Below are positions 6,310-14,079 of a DNA stretch of 15,654 nt, piece after piece. The notes beneath the pieces are model-generated. The model ran no database searches. It saw only the letters and a list, made by a program, of their open reading frames with translations, and had not been told where the DNA came from. Source of the stretch: Oscillospiraceae bacterium (GTDB lineage: Bacteria; Bacillota; Clostridia; Oscillospirales; Oscillospiraceae); contig JAKSQI010000017.1 in the NCBI GenBank assembly GCA_024404215.1, positions 1 to 15,654 of the forward strand, read 5' to 3'. Made by a program: the position numbers and the translations under genes. How positions within the stretch are numbered: position 1 is the first letter of the stretch; each line of letters starts with the position of its first letter.

Positions 6310-7359
6310 TCAGGTGCCTTCATTCTCTTCAATCAGAGCCATCAGTTCATCCACCAAATGCTCCATGGGAACCTTTTTGATGGTCTGACCCTTGCGGAAG
6401 AGCACACCCTCGCCGTCTCCGCCGGCAATGCCGTAGTCGGCCCGGGATGCCTCCCCCGGTCCGTTCACCACACAGCCCATGACGGCAACGGTTATATCCT
6501 TCTTACAGCCCTGCAGGCGACGCTCTACCTCAGAGGCCGTTTCAATCAGGTTAATTTTCGTGCGGCCGCAGGTCGGGCAGGAGATAAACTCCACACCGCC
6601 CCGGCGCAGACCGGCAGCCTTTAGAATTTCCAGCCCGGCCTTGATTTCCTTTTCCGGCTCTGCCGTGAGGGAAACGCGAATGGTATCACCAATGCCTTCA
6701 CTGAGCAAGGTACCGATACCCACCGCTGACTTGATAATGCCGGCATATTCCGTACCGGCTTCGGTAACCCCCAAATGCAGGGGATAATCCGTAGCCTCAT
6801 GAAGGAGCCGGTAGGCCGCTATGGTCAAAGGCACTTCAGACGCCTTCACAGAGATGCAGATATCATCAAAATCAAACTTACTCAGCAGACGGACGTGACC
6901 CATGGCGGATTCCAGCATGGCCTCCGGCGTAGGTCTTCCGTACTTCTCCAGCAGAGATTTTTCCAGGCTGCCCCCGTTAACGCCGATACGAATGGGCAGA
7001 CTGCGGGCCCGGCAGGCCTCAACCACAGCCTTTACCCGGTCCTCTCCGCCAATGTTACCGGGATTGATGCGAATTTTATCCGCCCCCCGCTCGGCACAAG
7101 CAAGGGCCAGACGATAATCAAAATGAATATCCACCACCAAAGGAATATGGATTTTCTCCTTAATAGTGCTGATGGCCTCCGCTGCTTCCATGGTAGGAAC
7201 CGCTACCCGAACCAAGTCACAGCCAGCCTGCTCCAGACGGTGAATTTGGGCTACGGTAGCCGCCACATCCTCTGTTTTCGTATTCGTCATGGACTGGAGA
7301 AGCACCGGGGCACCGCCGCCCAGGGGCAGACCGCCCACCATAATCTGTTTCTTAGCCAT
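6310..7359 (-). CDS. ispG: 4-hydroxy-3-methylbut-2-enyl diphosphate synthase
   Basis: A 349-aa enzyme of the MEP isoprenoid pathway. It converts methylerythritol cyclodiphosphate to HMBPP by reductive ring opening on a 4Fe-4S cluster in the cytoplasm. The N-terminal TIM barrel carries VQSMTNT-like LQSMTNTKTED (21-31), DIHFDYRLA (77-85) and KIRINPGNIG (95-104). The C-terminal cluster domain carries CPTCGRT (261-267) and GCVVNGPGEA (295-304), giving cluster ligands C261, C264 and C296 plus E303. The length is that of the compact bacterial form without the plant-type insert. The ATG at 7359 overlaps the end of rseP by 8 nt and lacks a good SD, so translation is probably coupled to rseP. With dxr and uppS in the same operon it feeds undecaprenyl lipid carrier synthesis. 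Confidence 0.96.
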   Translation of the reverse strand: MAKKQIMVGGLPLGGGAPVLLQSMTNTKTEDVAATVAQIHRLEQAGCDLVRVAVPTMEAAEAISTIKEKIHIPLVVDIHFDYRLALACAERGADKIRINPGNIGGEDRVKAVVEACRARSLPIRIGVNGGSLEKSLLEKYGRPTPEAMLESAMGHVRLLSKFDFDDICISVKASEVPLTIAAYRLLHEATDYPLHLGVTEAGTEYAGIIKSAVGIGTLLSEGIGDTIRVSLTAEPEKEIKAGLEILKAAGLRRGGVEFISCPTCGRTKINLIETASEVERRLQGCKKDITVAVMGCVVNGPGEASRADYGIAGGDGEGVLFRKGQTIKKVPMEHLVDELMALIEENEGT

Positions 7360-8410
7360 AAATTAATTTCACCACATCACTAATCATAATTACGGCCATA
7401 AGGGCCAAAAGCAAAATCATCCCTACCGAATGGATATATTGCTCCACCTTGGGATTGCAGGGTCGGCGGAGAATTGTTTCCAGCAACCAGGTAACCACCA
7501 GGAAAAAGACCCGGCCGCCGTCCAAAGCCGGAATAGGCAGCAAATTCATTACCGCCAGATTAACAGCAATAAAGGCCACCAAAAAGAGTACATTCAGCAG
7601 ACCTTCCTTTGTGTTTTCCGAGGCCGTTCCAACCTCGCTGATGGTGCTGACAATGCCAACCGGCCCTGACATATCCTTTAAACCAACGGCGCCGGTAAAA
7701 AGGTCAGAAAGGCTGAAACGAATCAGCCGCACAAAGTTGTAGGTAGTGTAGAGGCTGTACTTCAGCCGGCCACCAAAGGTAGCATCCTGCCACTGCAGAT
7801 TGATGCCATAGCGAAGAACGCCATCGTATTCCCTTGGAACCAGCTCATAGTCCTCCAGAAGAACCCTTTTTCCATCACGGACAACCACCATGTCCACCAC
7901 GCCGTCCCGGGAGCGGGACATGGCCGTAGACAGGTCGTTGCTGTAATAGAGGCGAAAGCCATCAATGCTGTAAATGGTATCGCCTGCCAAAAGCCCTTGT
8001 TCCCCCGCCTGAGGGAAGCCATCCGCAAGGCCTGTGACGGTAGGTACTACAAAACCACTGTTGGAGCTGAACACCAGAACAGCCACCAGCAGGAAGCCCA
8101 GAATCAGATTGTTCAGAGCTCCGGCAATGAGAACCAGAAACTTTTTCAGCCGCCGCTGAACCGAAAAGGCACGAGGGTCCCCGGTGTCCACATCCTCCCC
8201 CTCCATGGCGCAATAACCGCCCACAGGAATCAGGCGAAGGGCATAGAGGGTTTCCTTTCCCTGCTTTTTAAACAGGGCCGGTCCCATGCCAATGGCAAAC
8301 TCGTTAACACGGATGCCGCACAGACGTGCCGTGAGGAAATGGCCCAGCTCATGGTCGGCAATTAGAATGCCAAAGGCAAGAATGGCAATAAGAATATATA
8401 CCAGCTGCAT
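7352..8410 (-). CDS. rseP: RIP metalloprotease (site-2 protease), RseP/RasP family
   Basis: A 352-aa intramembrane zinc protease that cuts transmembrane substrates such as anti-sigma factors and leftover signal peptides. The first helix carries HELGH (20-24), with H20 and H24 as zinc ligands and E21 catalytic. The third ligand is D297 in LPIPALDGGR (291-300). One PDZ domain lies between (about 115-195), and SGPVGI (248-253) is conserved. There are about four membrane segments. Start: ATG at 8410. The open frame reaches 8548, but the upstream part lies inside dxr and the conserved family N-terminus begins at MQLVYILIAI. No SD lies at normal distance; the nearest, GGGAGG (8446-8441), is 30 nt away with a small hairpin between. 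The start lies 4 nt after the dxr stop. An aspartate (D19) replaces the usual hydrophobic residue before HELGH. Confidence 0.93.
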   Translation of the reverse strand: MQLVYILIAILAFGILIADHELGHFLTARLCGIRVNEFAIGMGPALFKKQGKETLYALRLIPVGGYCAMEGEDVDTGDPRAFSVQRRLKKFLVLIAGALNNLILGFLLVAVLVFSSNSGFVVPTVTGLADGFPQAGEQGLLAGDTIYSIDGFRLYYSNDLSTAMSRSRDGVVDMVVVRDGKRVLLEDYELVPREYDGVLRYGINLQWQDATFGGRLKYSLYTTYNFVRLIRFSLSDLFTGAVGLKDMSGPVGIVSTISEVGTASENTKEGLLNVLFLVAFIAVNLAVMNLLPIPALDGGRVFFLVVTWLLETILRRPCNPKVEQYIHSVGMILLLALMAVIMISDVVKLIYG

Positions 8411-8414
8411 AGGC

Positions 8415-9569
8415 TTAACCAACAGCCGAAACGGCTGCTGCCTCCCGTCTTGCTTCCCGGTCCAAAGCCAGTACATCCTCCAGACTTCCGGCCTGATGCT
8501 TGGACAGGCGTTCCATGACGGCGGCAACGGTTTCATAAATGCCGCCAAAGGTCAGCTGCCCCTTCAAATAGAGGCCAACGGCAATTTCATTGGCCGCATT
8601 CATGACACAGCAGGCACTCATCCCCTGTCCGGCAGCCTTCATGGCCAGCCCCAGGCAGCGGAAGGTATTCAGATTGGGGGACTCAAAGGTTAGGCTGCCC
8701 AACTGTGCCAGCTTCAGGGGCTGAACCGGGCAGACCATGCGTTCCGGATAGGTAAGGGCATACTGAATGGGCAGGCGCATATCCGGCACCCCCAGTTCGG
8801 CAATAACGGAACCGTCTGCATATTCCACAGCGGAGTGAACAATGCTTTGGGGATGAACCAGAATTTCAATAGACTCCGGCTTCATCTGAAACAGATGCAT
8901 GGCCTCAATCAGCTCCAGCCCCTTGTTCATCATGGATGCCGAATCAATGGTTACCTTGGCACCCATGCTCCAGTTGGGATGCTTCAGAGCCCGTTCCGGC
9001 GGCAGAAGGCGAACCTCATCCCAGCTCATGCCCCGAAAGGGACCGCCGGAGGCCGTCAGCTTCAGGCCGGTGGGCCGAATGCCTGCTTTGTTATCCATGG
9101 ATTGGAAAATGGCAGAATGCTCGCTGTCCACAGGGATAATTTCTGCCCCATGCTCTTTGGCCGCTGCCATAACCAGACTGCCGGCACACACCAGGGTTTC
9201 CTTGTTGGACAGAGCGATGCGCTTTCCTTCCCGGATGGCTGCCATGGTAGGCAGCAGGCCGGAGGTTCCAACCATAGCCGTAACCACCACCCCCGCCTGC
9301 GGCAAGGCAGCCGCTTCCTGCGCCGCCTCTTCTCCGATAATCACCCGGCAGGGTGTATCCGACAGACGCATTTTAAGCGTTTCACCTGCCGTTTTATCGG
9401 TCACAGCCACCAGAAGGGGCTGAAACTCTCTGGCCTGAGCCTCCAGCAGGTCTATGCTTTTGTTGGCGCAGAGGGCCACCACGGGGATGCCCAATCTGCG
9501 GCATACATCCAGGGTTTGTGTTCCGATAGAACCGGTAGAACCCAGAACCGAAACCGGTAAAAAGTCCAT
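8415..9569 (-). CDS. dxr: 1-deoxy-D-xylulose 5-phosphate reductoisomerase
   Basis: A 384-aa enzyme for the first committed step of the MEP pathway: NADPH-dependent rearrangement and reduction of DXP to 2-C-methyl-D-erythritol 4-phosphate. It is the target of fosmidomycin. Visible marks are the NADPH loop GSTGSIGTQTL (10-20), ALSNKETLV (119-127), the metal-binding DSEHSAIFQ (148-156, with D148 and E150) and HPNWSMGAKVTIDSASMMNK (197-216), followed by GLELIEA with the third metal ligand E219. The C-terminal helical domain is complete. The ATG at 9569 has GGAGG (9580-9576) six nt upstream. The 75-nt gap before it is the longest inside the operon and carries two hairpins. Confidence 0.97.
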   Translation of the reverse strand: MDFLPVSVLGSTGSIGTQTLDVCRRLGIPVVALCANKSIDLLEAQAREFQPLLVAVTDKTAGETLKMRLSDTPCRVIIGEEAAQEAAALPQAGVVVTAMVGTSGLLPTMAAIREGKRIALSNKETLVCAGSLVMAAAKEHGAEIIPVDSEHSAIFQSMDNKAGIRPTGLKLTASGGPFRGMSWDEVRLLPPERALKHPNWSMGAKVTIDSASMMNKGLELIEAMHLFQMKPESIEILVHPQSIVHSAVEYADGSVIAELGVPDMRLPIQYALTYPERMVCPVQPLKLAQLGSLTFESPNLNTFRCLGLAMKAAGQGMSACCVMNAANEIAVGLYLKGQLTFGGIYETVAAVMERLSKHQAGSLEDVLALDREARREAAAVSAVG

Positions 9570-9580
9570 GCGTTACCTCC

Positions 9581-9635
9581 GTCCGTATTTTCGGACTGAA
9601 TAGAAAATGGGCTGTGCCGCCTTGCAGCGCAGCCC
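9581..9635 (-). promoter_or_regulatory. Two hairpins in the cdsA-dxr gap
   Basis: The first on the - strand pairs GGGCTG (9635-9630) with CAGCCC (9614-9609) and continues inward, after one mismatch, as a 5-bp stem including a wobble. It is followed by ATTTTCTATT, a weak terminator-like end. The second pairs GTCCG with CGGAC (9596-9592 and 9585-9581) and ends directly against the dxr SD. Together they could give partial termination or control of dxr translation. Structures are seen; the role is inference. Confidence 0.45.
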
Positions 9636-9644
9636 TAAGTATTG

Positions 9645-10463
9645 TTAATGAATCGCCGGGAGCAGCAGCACCATGGCATAGAGAACCGGCGCCACAAAGG
9701 ACATGCTGTCAAAACGATCCAGCACACCGCCATGACCCGGAATCAGATTACCGTAGTCCTTGACGCCGCACTGGCGTTTAATCAGGGAGTAGGACAGATC
9801 CCCAAGCTCACAGGCCAAGCTGCCTAAAAGGCCGTAGACGGCAAGCAGGCCGAAGTTCACGGTCAGCTCGGTAGCCAAAGCCAAAATGCCGCCATAAAGC
9901 ATCAGCAGCAGGATTCCCCCAAGGATGCCGCCGACAAAGCCTTCTGCGGATTTATGGGGGCTGACCAGGGGAGTAACCTTGTGCTTACCCAGGTACACAC
10001 CGGCAAAATAAGCACTGCTGTCACAGCAGAAGGTAACCACAATGGGCAGCAGCACCAGAAGATGGCCGTTTTCCATGCCCTTCAGTCCATTCAAGGCCCC
10101 CAGCAGTGTGGGATAGAGCAGACCGGCAAAGAGACATGCCAGCAGCCCCGTAACCGATATCGGCTTTTCCTTTTCATAACGGCGAATGGCAATGCCGAAA
10201 AGGCAAAGCAAGAACACCATCATGACGGCCAGCGAGACGCCGGCCCGGTTCACCTGAGAAGCCAAAGGCAGCAGGGCAGCAAAAACCGCCGTCAGGTATT
10301 TCAGCAGCCCAGGCAAATCCGCTGCCGTGGCGCGGATGAATTCCAAAGCCCCCACGGCACAGAGCAGGGCTGTCAAAACAGCCAGAAAAATCGGGGGCAG
10401 GAAAAACAGAACGACAAACAACACAGGAACAGCCACCACAGCTGTAAGAATTCTTGTTTTCAT
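9645..10463 (-). CDS. cdsA: Phosphatidate cytidylyltransferase (CDP-diacylglycerol synthase)
   Basis: A 272-aa integral membrane enzyme. It makes CDP-diacylglycerol from phosphatidic acid and CTP, the branch point for bacterial phospholipids. About eight hydrophobic segments are visible. SPHKSAEGFVGG (168-179) matches the conserved SPxKTxEG region. The family signature is intact at 226-252: SLIKRQCGVKDYGNLIPGHG followed by GVLDRFD. Start: the ATG at 10463 is chosen because AAGGAG lies 8 nt upstream and MKTRILTAVV is the usual CdsA beginning. A TTG eight codons upstream (10487) would place the SD inside the gene. It lies 30 nt after uppS. Confidence 0.95.
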   Translation of the reverse strand: MKTRILTAVVAVPVLFVVLFFLPPIFLAVLTALLCAVGALEFIRATAADLPGLLKYLTAVFAALLPLASQVNRAGVSLAVMMVFLLCLFGIAIRRYEKEKPISVTGLLACLFAGLLYPTLLGALNGLKGMENGHLLVLLPIVVTFCCDSSAYFAGVYLGKHKVTPLVSPHKSAEGFVGGILGGILLLMLYGGILALATELTVNFGLLAVYGLLGSLACELGDLSYSLIKRQCGVKDYGNLIPGHGGVLDRFDSMSFVAPVLYAMVLLLPAIH

Positions 10464-10493
10464 GGCTTCCGCTCCTTTTCCATTCAAGGGCCT

Positions 10494-11240
10494 TTATGCT
10501 TTAACCCCGCCAAAACGGCGGTCCCGGCTTTGGAAGGCTACCAGAGCCCGGTCCATGTCATCGGTAGTAAAGTCCGGCCACAGGGTATCGGTAAAATAAA
10601 GCTCCGAATAGGCCGTCTGCCACATAAGGAAATTGGACAGGCGGCATTCCCCGCCGGGACGAATCAGCAGGTCAGGCTCAGGCATGCCGGCGGTATAAAG
10701 ATAGGCGTTCAAATCCTCCTCAGACAGAGAGCCTTCGTGGCCGGGATGCTCCCGGTAGAAGCACTCTGCCGCATGCAGGATTTCGGCCCGGCCGCCATAG
10801 TTCACACAGATATTAACCTGGGCGTCCGGATAAACAGAGGATTCCTCCTCTGTCCGGGCAATCATCCTTTTCAGTTCCGGAGACAGGGGCTCCAAATCCC
10901 CCAAAATGCGGATACGGACCCGGTTTTTTTCCAAATCCCTTACCGCCTCCCGCAGGAAGTCCTCCAGCAGCTTCATAATGGCATCCACCTCCTGCTGGGG
11001 CCGTTTCCAGTTTTCGGTGGAAAAAGCATACACCGTCAGGTATTCAATGCCAATATCCCGGCAATAGGTTGCCATGGTTCGGAAGGTCTCCGCCCCAACG
11101 GCATGGCCGGCCTTACGGGGCAGCCCCCGTTTCTTGGCCCAGCGGCCGTTGCCATCCAGTATGATGGCAACATGGCGGGGGAGCCGACTGAAATCCGGCT
11201 TCCCCGCCTCGTTAATTCTTTTCTTTTTAAACAATCCCAT
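10494..11240 (-). CDS. uppS: Undecaprenyl diphosphate synthase (isoprenyl transferase)
   Basis: A 248-aa cis-prenyltransferase that adds isopentenyl units to farnesyl diphosphate to make the C55 carrier lipid used in peptidoglycan and other envelope polymers. HVAIILDGNGRWAKKRGLPR (23-42) is the hallmark segment, with D29 the catalytic metal-binding aspartate. FSTENW (73-78) and DLLIRPGGECRLSNFLMWQ (190-208) contain the diphosphate-binding arginines R194 and R200, and E213 follows in YSELYF. The usual T-S/G after IR is P-G here, a mild variant. The ATG at 11240 overlaps the frr stop as TAATG, and the nearest purine-rich stretch (AAGGAA) is about 14 nt away. Translation by reinitiation after frr is likely. 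Confidence 0.96.
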   Translation of the reverse strand: MGLFKKKRINEAGKPDFSRLPRHVAIILDGNGRWAKKRGLPRKAGHAVGAETFRTMATYCRDIGIEYLTVYAFSTENWKRPQQEVDAIMKLLEDFLREAVRDLEKNRVRIRILGDLEPLSPELKRMIARTEEESSVYPDAQVNICVNYGGRAEILHAAECFYREHPGHEGSLSEEDLNAYLYTAGMPEPDLLIRPGGECRLSNFLMWQTAYSELYFTDTLWPDFTTDDMDRALVAFQSRDRRFGGVKA

Positions 11241-11785
11241 TAGATTGCAAACAGTTCCTTTTCCTTGGCAGCAGTAACCCCATCAATTTCCTTGATGTGG
11301 TCATCGGTGAGCTTCTGCAGGTCCTTTTCCACATCCTTCAGGTCATCCTCGGTGAGCTCGCCGTTTTTCTTCATGGCCTTCAGGTCATCCATGGCATCAC
11401 GGCGGATGTTGCGGATAGCTACCTTGGCATTTTCACCATAGCCCTTAACCTGCTTAACCAGCTCCTTACGGCGCTCCTCCGTCAGCTGAGGGAATACCAG
11501 GCGCAGCATTTTGCCGTCGTTCTGGGGATTGATGCCCAGCTCAGACATCTGAATGGCCTTTTCAATCAGCTTCAGGCTGTTACGATCCCAGGGGGTAATG
11601 GTAATGGTGCGGGGGTCCGGAACCGCAACGGTAGCTACCTGATTGATAGGAGTATCCACGCCGTAGTATTCTACGGAAATCTGATCCAGGACAGCAGCAT
11701 TGGCGCGGCCGGCACGGACGGAAGCGTTTTCGGTTTTCAGACTTTCAATGGTTTTGCCCATTTTTCTCTTGTATTCACTTAACAT
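11240..11785 (-). CDS. frr: Ribosome recycling factor
   Basis: A 181-aa protein (family usual about 185) that works with EF-G to split the post-termination ribosome from mRNA. It is a three-helix-bundle plus beta-domain protein shaped like a tRNA. Conserved marks are RAGRAN (24-29), VEYYGVDTPINQVATVAVPD (38-57), TITPWDR (62-68) and AIRNIRRDAMDDLK (123-136). The C-terminal long helix is complete (about 140-180). The ATG at 11785 has AGGAG about 9 nt upstream. It lies 24 nt after pyrH, as in most bacteria, and overlaps uppS by one base. Confidence 0.97.
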   Translation of the reverse strand: MLSEYKRKMGKTIESLKTENASVRAGRANAAVLDQISVEYYGVDTPINQVATVAVPDPRTITITPWDRNSLKLIEKAIQMSELGINPQNDGKMLRLVFPQLTEERRKELVKQVKGYGENAKVAIRNIRRDAMDDLKAMKKNGELTEDDLKDVEKDLQKLTDDHIKEIDGVTAAKEKELFAI

Positions 11786-11809
11786 AGTCTTTGTCTCCTC
11801 TTCGTTTAA

Positions 11810-12529
11810 TCAACTGACAATGGTTCCCACATGCTCACCCATGACTACCCGATAGATATTCTCCGGGTCTTCCAGAGCAAACACGGCAACAGGCATCTTG
11901 TTATCCATGGCGAGGGAAGTAGCGGTAGAATCCATAACCGCCAGGTTCTTGGCCAAAACCTCTTCATAGCTGATGGCGTCGTAGCGAACAGCCGTTGGGT
12001 CCTTCTTGGGGTCGGCACTGTAAACGCCGTCAACATTCTTGGCCAGAAGAATCATGTCAGCGCCGATTTCAACAGCCCGCAGTACGCCGGCGGTATCGGT
12101 GGAGAAGTAGGGGCAGCCGGTGCCGCAGCCAAAAATGACCACCTTGCCGTCCTCCAGATGGGCAACAGCCCGGGGGCGGGTATAGGTTTCAGCAACCTGA
12201 CGCATTTCAATGGCGGTCTGCACACGGGCAGGAATGCCGTTCTGCTCCATAACATCGGCAACAGCCAGGCAATTCATAACCGTGGCCATCATGCCCATAT
12301 AGTCAGCCCGGGTGCGCTCCATCTTGCCGTTGCCATCCTTCAGGCCGCGCCAGAAGTTGCCGCCGCCTACTACCAGGCCAATCTGAACGCCGGCATCCAG
12401 GCAGCGCTTGATGACAGAGCACACATTCTTGCTAATTTCACAGTCCAGTCCGAAGTGCTGTTCGCCGGCCAGAGCCGCGCCGCTGATTTTACTCAGCACG
12501 CGCTTGTAGGCAGGTTTCTGTTCACCCAT
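11810..12529 (-). CDS. pyrH: UMP kinase (uridylate kinase)
   Basis: A 239-aa amino-acid-kinase-fold enzyme that phosphorylates UMP to UDP using ATP; it is hexameric and controls pyrimidine supply. Visible marks are VVGGGNFWRG (53-62), RADYMGMMATVMN (74-86), QTAIEMRQVAE (103-113), a GTGCPYFSTDTA loop (about 136-147), VDGVYSADP and MDSTATSL near the C-terminus. Start: the ATG at 12529 is chosen because AGGAGGTG lies 8 nt upstream. A GTG at 12538 overlaps the SD itself. Odd points: the near-invariant KLSGEAL reads KISGAAL (A18 for Glu), and GTGNP reads GTGCP. It is the first gene of the operon. Confidence 0.95.
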   Translation of the reverse strand: MGEQKPAYKRVLSKISGAALAGEQHFGLDCEISKNVCSVIKRCLDAGVQIGLVVGGGNFWRGLKDGNGKMERTRADYMGMMATVMNCLAVADVMEQNGIPARVQTAIEMRQVAETYTRPRAVAHLEDGKVVIFGCGTGCPYFSTDTAGVLRAVEIGADMILLAKNVDGVYSADPKKDPTAVRYDAISYEEVLAKNLAVMDSTATSLAMDNKMPVAVFALEDPENIYRVVMGEHVGTIVS

Positions 12530-12557
12530 TTCGGACACCTCCTGTCTGATAATTGGT

Positions 12558-12586
12558 TTTATACTAGTTTATTCTACCCTATTCAA
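12558..12586 (-). promoter_or_regulatory. Promoter of the pyrH-polC operon
   Basis: On the - strand TTGAAT (12586-12581, 4 of 6 consensus) and TATAAA (12563-12558, 5 of 6) are separated by exactly 17 bp. The predicted start near 12551 leaves a leader of about 20 nt that contains little beyond the SD of pyrH. Confidence 0.7.
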
Positions 12587-12618
12587 GCCCAAAAGGGAAT
12601 ACTCTATCTGTAAATAAT

Positions 12619-12647
12619 TTGCAAAGGCAGATAAATCCTGTTATGAT
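12619..12647 (+). promoter_or_regulatory. Promoter of the MATE transporter gene
   Basis: TTGCAA (12619-12624, 4 of 6) and TATGAT (12642-12647, 5 of 6) are separated by 17 bp. The predicted start near 12654 gives a leader of about 24 nt containing GAGGAG (12665-12670). It is divergent from the pyrH promoter, with about 32 bp between the two -35 boxes. Confidence 0.68.
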
Positions 12648-12677
12648 AATAAAAATAACTTTTTGAGGAGCTTTCGA

Positions 12678-14030
12678 ATGGATTATAACGAATCCCTGAT
12701 TCGGGATCCTGTGCCCAAGGCACTGACCCGTTTCGCCATTCCCCTGCTGCTGGCAAACCTTTTGCAGATTCTGTATTCCACGGTAGACATGTGGATTGTC
12801 GGCCGTTTCGCCTCTACGGCAGACGTCTCCGCCATCTCCACAGCCAGCATGCTGCTGTATGTAATTACGGTAACCATTGCCGGCCTTTCTACCGGTTTGA
12901 CCGTTAACGTCGGCCAGTTTGCCGGTGCCCGCCGCCACCGGGATATTTCCCGGGTTGTGGGCTGTGCCATCGTTTTGTTTGCTGTCATTGCCGTTGGACT
13001 GACCATCCCCCTGCTGGCTTTCTCCGGGCAGATTGTTCATCTGCTCAATGCCCCGGCCGAATCCATCAGCCAAACCAAAAGCTATCTGTTTATTTGCTGC
13101 TGCGGCATTGTCTTCATTACCGGCTACAATGTAGTTACCTGCATTCTGCGGGGCATTGGTGACTCCAAGTCTCCCCTGATTTGTGTCATCGTCAGCAGCG
13201 TTGTGAACATCATTGCCGACTACATTCTGGTCAAGGTTTTCCACATGGGGGCTGCCGGCGCCGCCCTTGCCACCATTGGCAGCCAGCTTATCAGCTTTGT
13301 GGTAGCCCTGACCTGCCTGATAGTAAAGAAGAGCATCGTCCTGCATCGCGAAGATGTCCATCTCAGCCGGGAATGGTGCGGAAGCATCGCCCGCATTGGT
13401 ATCCCTATCTCCTTGCAGGAGTTTTTGGTCAGCCTTTCTTTCGTGCTGATTACCCGGGTCATCAATGATTTCGGCGTGGCCGCCAGCGCCGCCGGCGGCA
13501 TTGCGGAGAAAACCCTGAACATTGCCTGCATGCCCACCATCGCCTTCTCTGCTGCCGTTTCCACCATGGCAGCCCAAAACATTGGTGCAGGTCAGCCCAA
13601 GCGGGCCCGGCAAAGCATGTGGACCGGCGTGTTCATCTGCCTTGTCATTACCACAGCCTTCTGCTGCTTCACCTTCTTCCGCGGCGATGCCTTGATTCGG
13701 CTCTTCACCAAAGACCCGGATGTTATTGAAAACGGCCGTCTCTACGTCCGCTTCTATGCTTTTGACCAGATGATGCTCAGCTTCGTCTTTATCATGAATG
13801 CTTATTTCAATGCCTGCGGTCATTCCGTTTTCACCATGGTACACAGCCTGATTACCACCTTCCTGCTGCGTGTTCCCATGACGATTCTCTTCGGCCGCAT
13901 GGCCGGAGCTACCATGATGCACATCGGCATTCCCGCCCCGGTGAGCTCTCTGGTTTCCATTATTATCTGCCTGGTTTTCCTGGCCTATCTAAAAAAGAAG
14001 GATAGTACCCCGGAAAGCCTGAAAAACTGA
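12678..14030 (+). CDS. MATE-family efflux transporter
   Basis: A 450-aa membrane protein with 12 expected helices in two homologous halves. MATE proteins expel cationic drugs, dyes or metabolites in exchange for Na+ or H+. Family marks are the N-terminal ALTRFAIPLLLANLLQILYS followed by TVDMWIVGRF (to about residue 44), the matching second-half region starting IARIGIPISLQEFL, and EKTLNIACMPTIAFSAAVST with AAQNIGAGQPKRAR downstream. Start: the ATG at 12678 is chosen, with GAGGAG 8 nt upstream. A TTG at 12663 overlaps that SD. The gene has its own promoter divergent from the pyrH operon and its own terminator, so it is monocistronic. The physiological substrate cannot be told from sequence. A long antisense reading frame inside it is a composition artefact. 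Confidence 0.93.
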   Translation: MDYNESLIRDPVPKALTRFAIPLLLANLLQILYSTVDMWIVGRFASTADVSAISTASMLLYVITVTIAGLSTGLTVNVGQFAGARRHRDISRVVGCAIVLFAVIAVGLTIPLLAFSGQIVHLLNAPAESISQTKSYLFICCCGIVFITGYNVVTCILRGIGDSKSPLICVIVSSVVNIIADYILVKVFHMGAAGAALATIGSQLISFVVALTCLIVKKSIVLHREDVHLSREWCGSIARIGIPISLQEFLVSLSFVLITRVINDFGVAASAAGGIAEKTLNIACMPTIAFSAAVSTMAAQNIGAGQPKRARQSMWTGVFICLVITTAFCCFTFFRGDALIRLFTKDPDVIENGRLYVRFYAFDQMMLSFVFIMNAYFNACGHSVFTMVHSLITTFLLRVPMTILFGRMAGATMMHIGIPAPVSSLVSIIICLVFLAYLKKKDSTPESLKN

Positions 14031-14047
14031 ATTCGCTGACAAAAGCA

Positions 14048-14075
14048 GCGTCCCGGCTGAGCCGGGGCGCTTTTT
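14048..14075 (+). terminator. Intrinsic terminator of the MATE gene
   Basis: GCGTCCCGGC (14048-14057) pairs with GCCGGGGCGC (14061-14070) around TGA, a 10-bp GC-rich stem with one T-G wobble, followed by TTTTT. On the other strand the same stem is followed by TGCTTTTG, so it may also stop transcription from the convergent gene. Confidence 0.9.
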
Positions 14076-14079
14076 CCAG

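Noticed and set aside
8411..8548. N-terminal extension of rseP by 46 codons into dxr
   Set aside because: It would overlap the conserved dxr C-terminus out of frame, and adds a Trp/Pro-rich stretch unlike any RseP start.
9954..11243. A 429-codon + strand open frame across cdsA and uppS
   Set aside because: It runs antisense through two genes with intact family signatures, shows no domain, and has Gln/His/Arg-rich composition typical of a shadow frame.
12579..13922. A 447-codon open frame antisense to the MATE gene
   Set aside because: It lies wholly opposite a well-supported transporter gene, has a low-complexity Gly/Asn/His/Gln-rich composition typical of the reverse frame of a hydrophobic protein, no SD and no recognisable domain.
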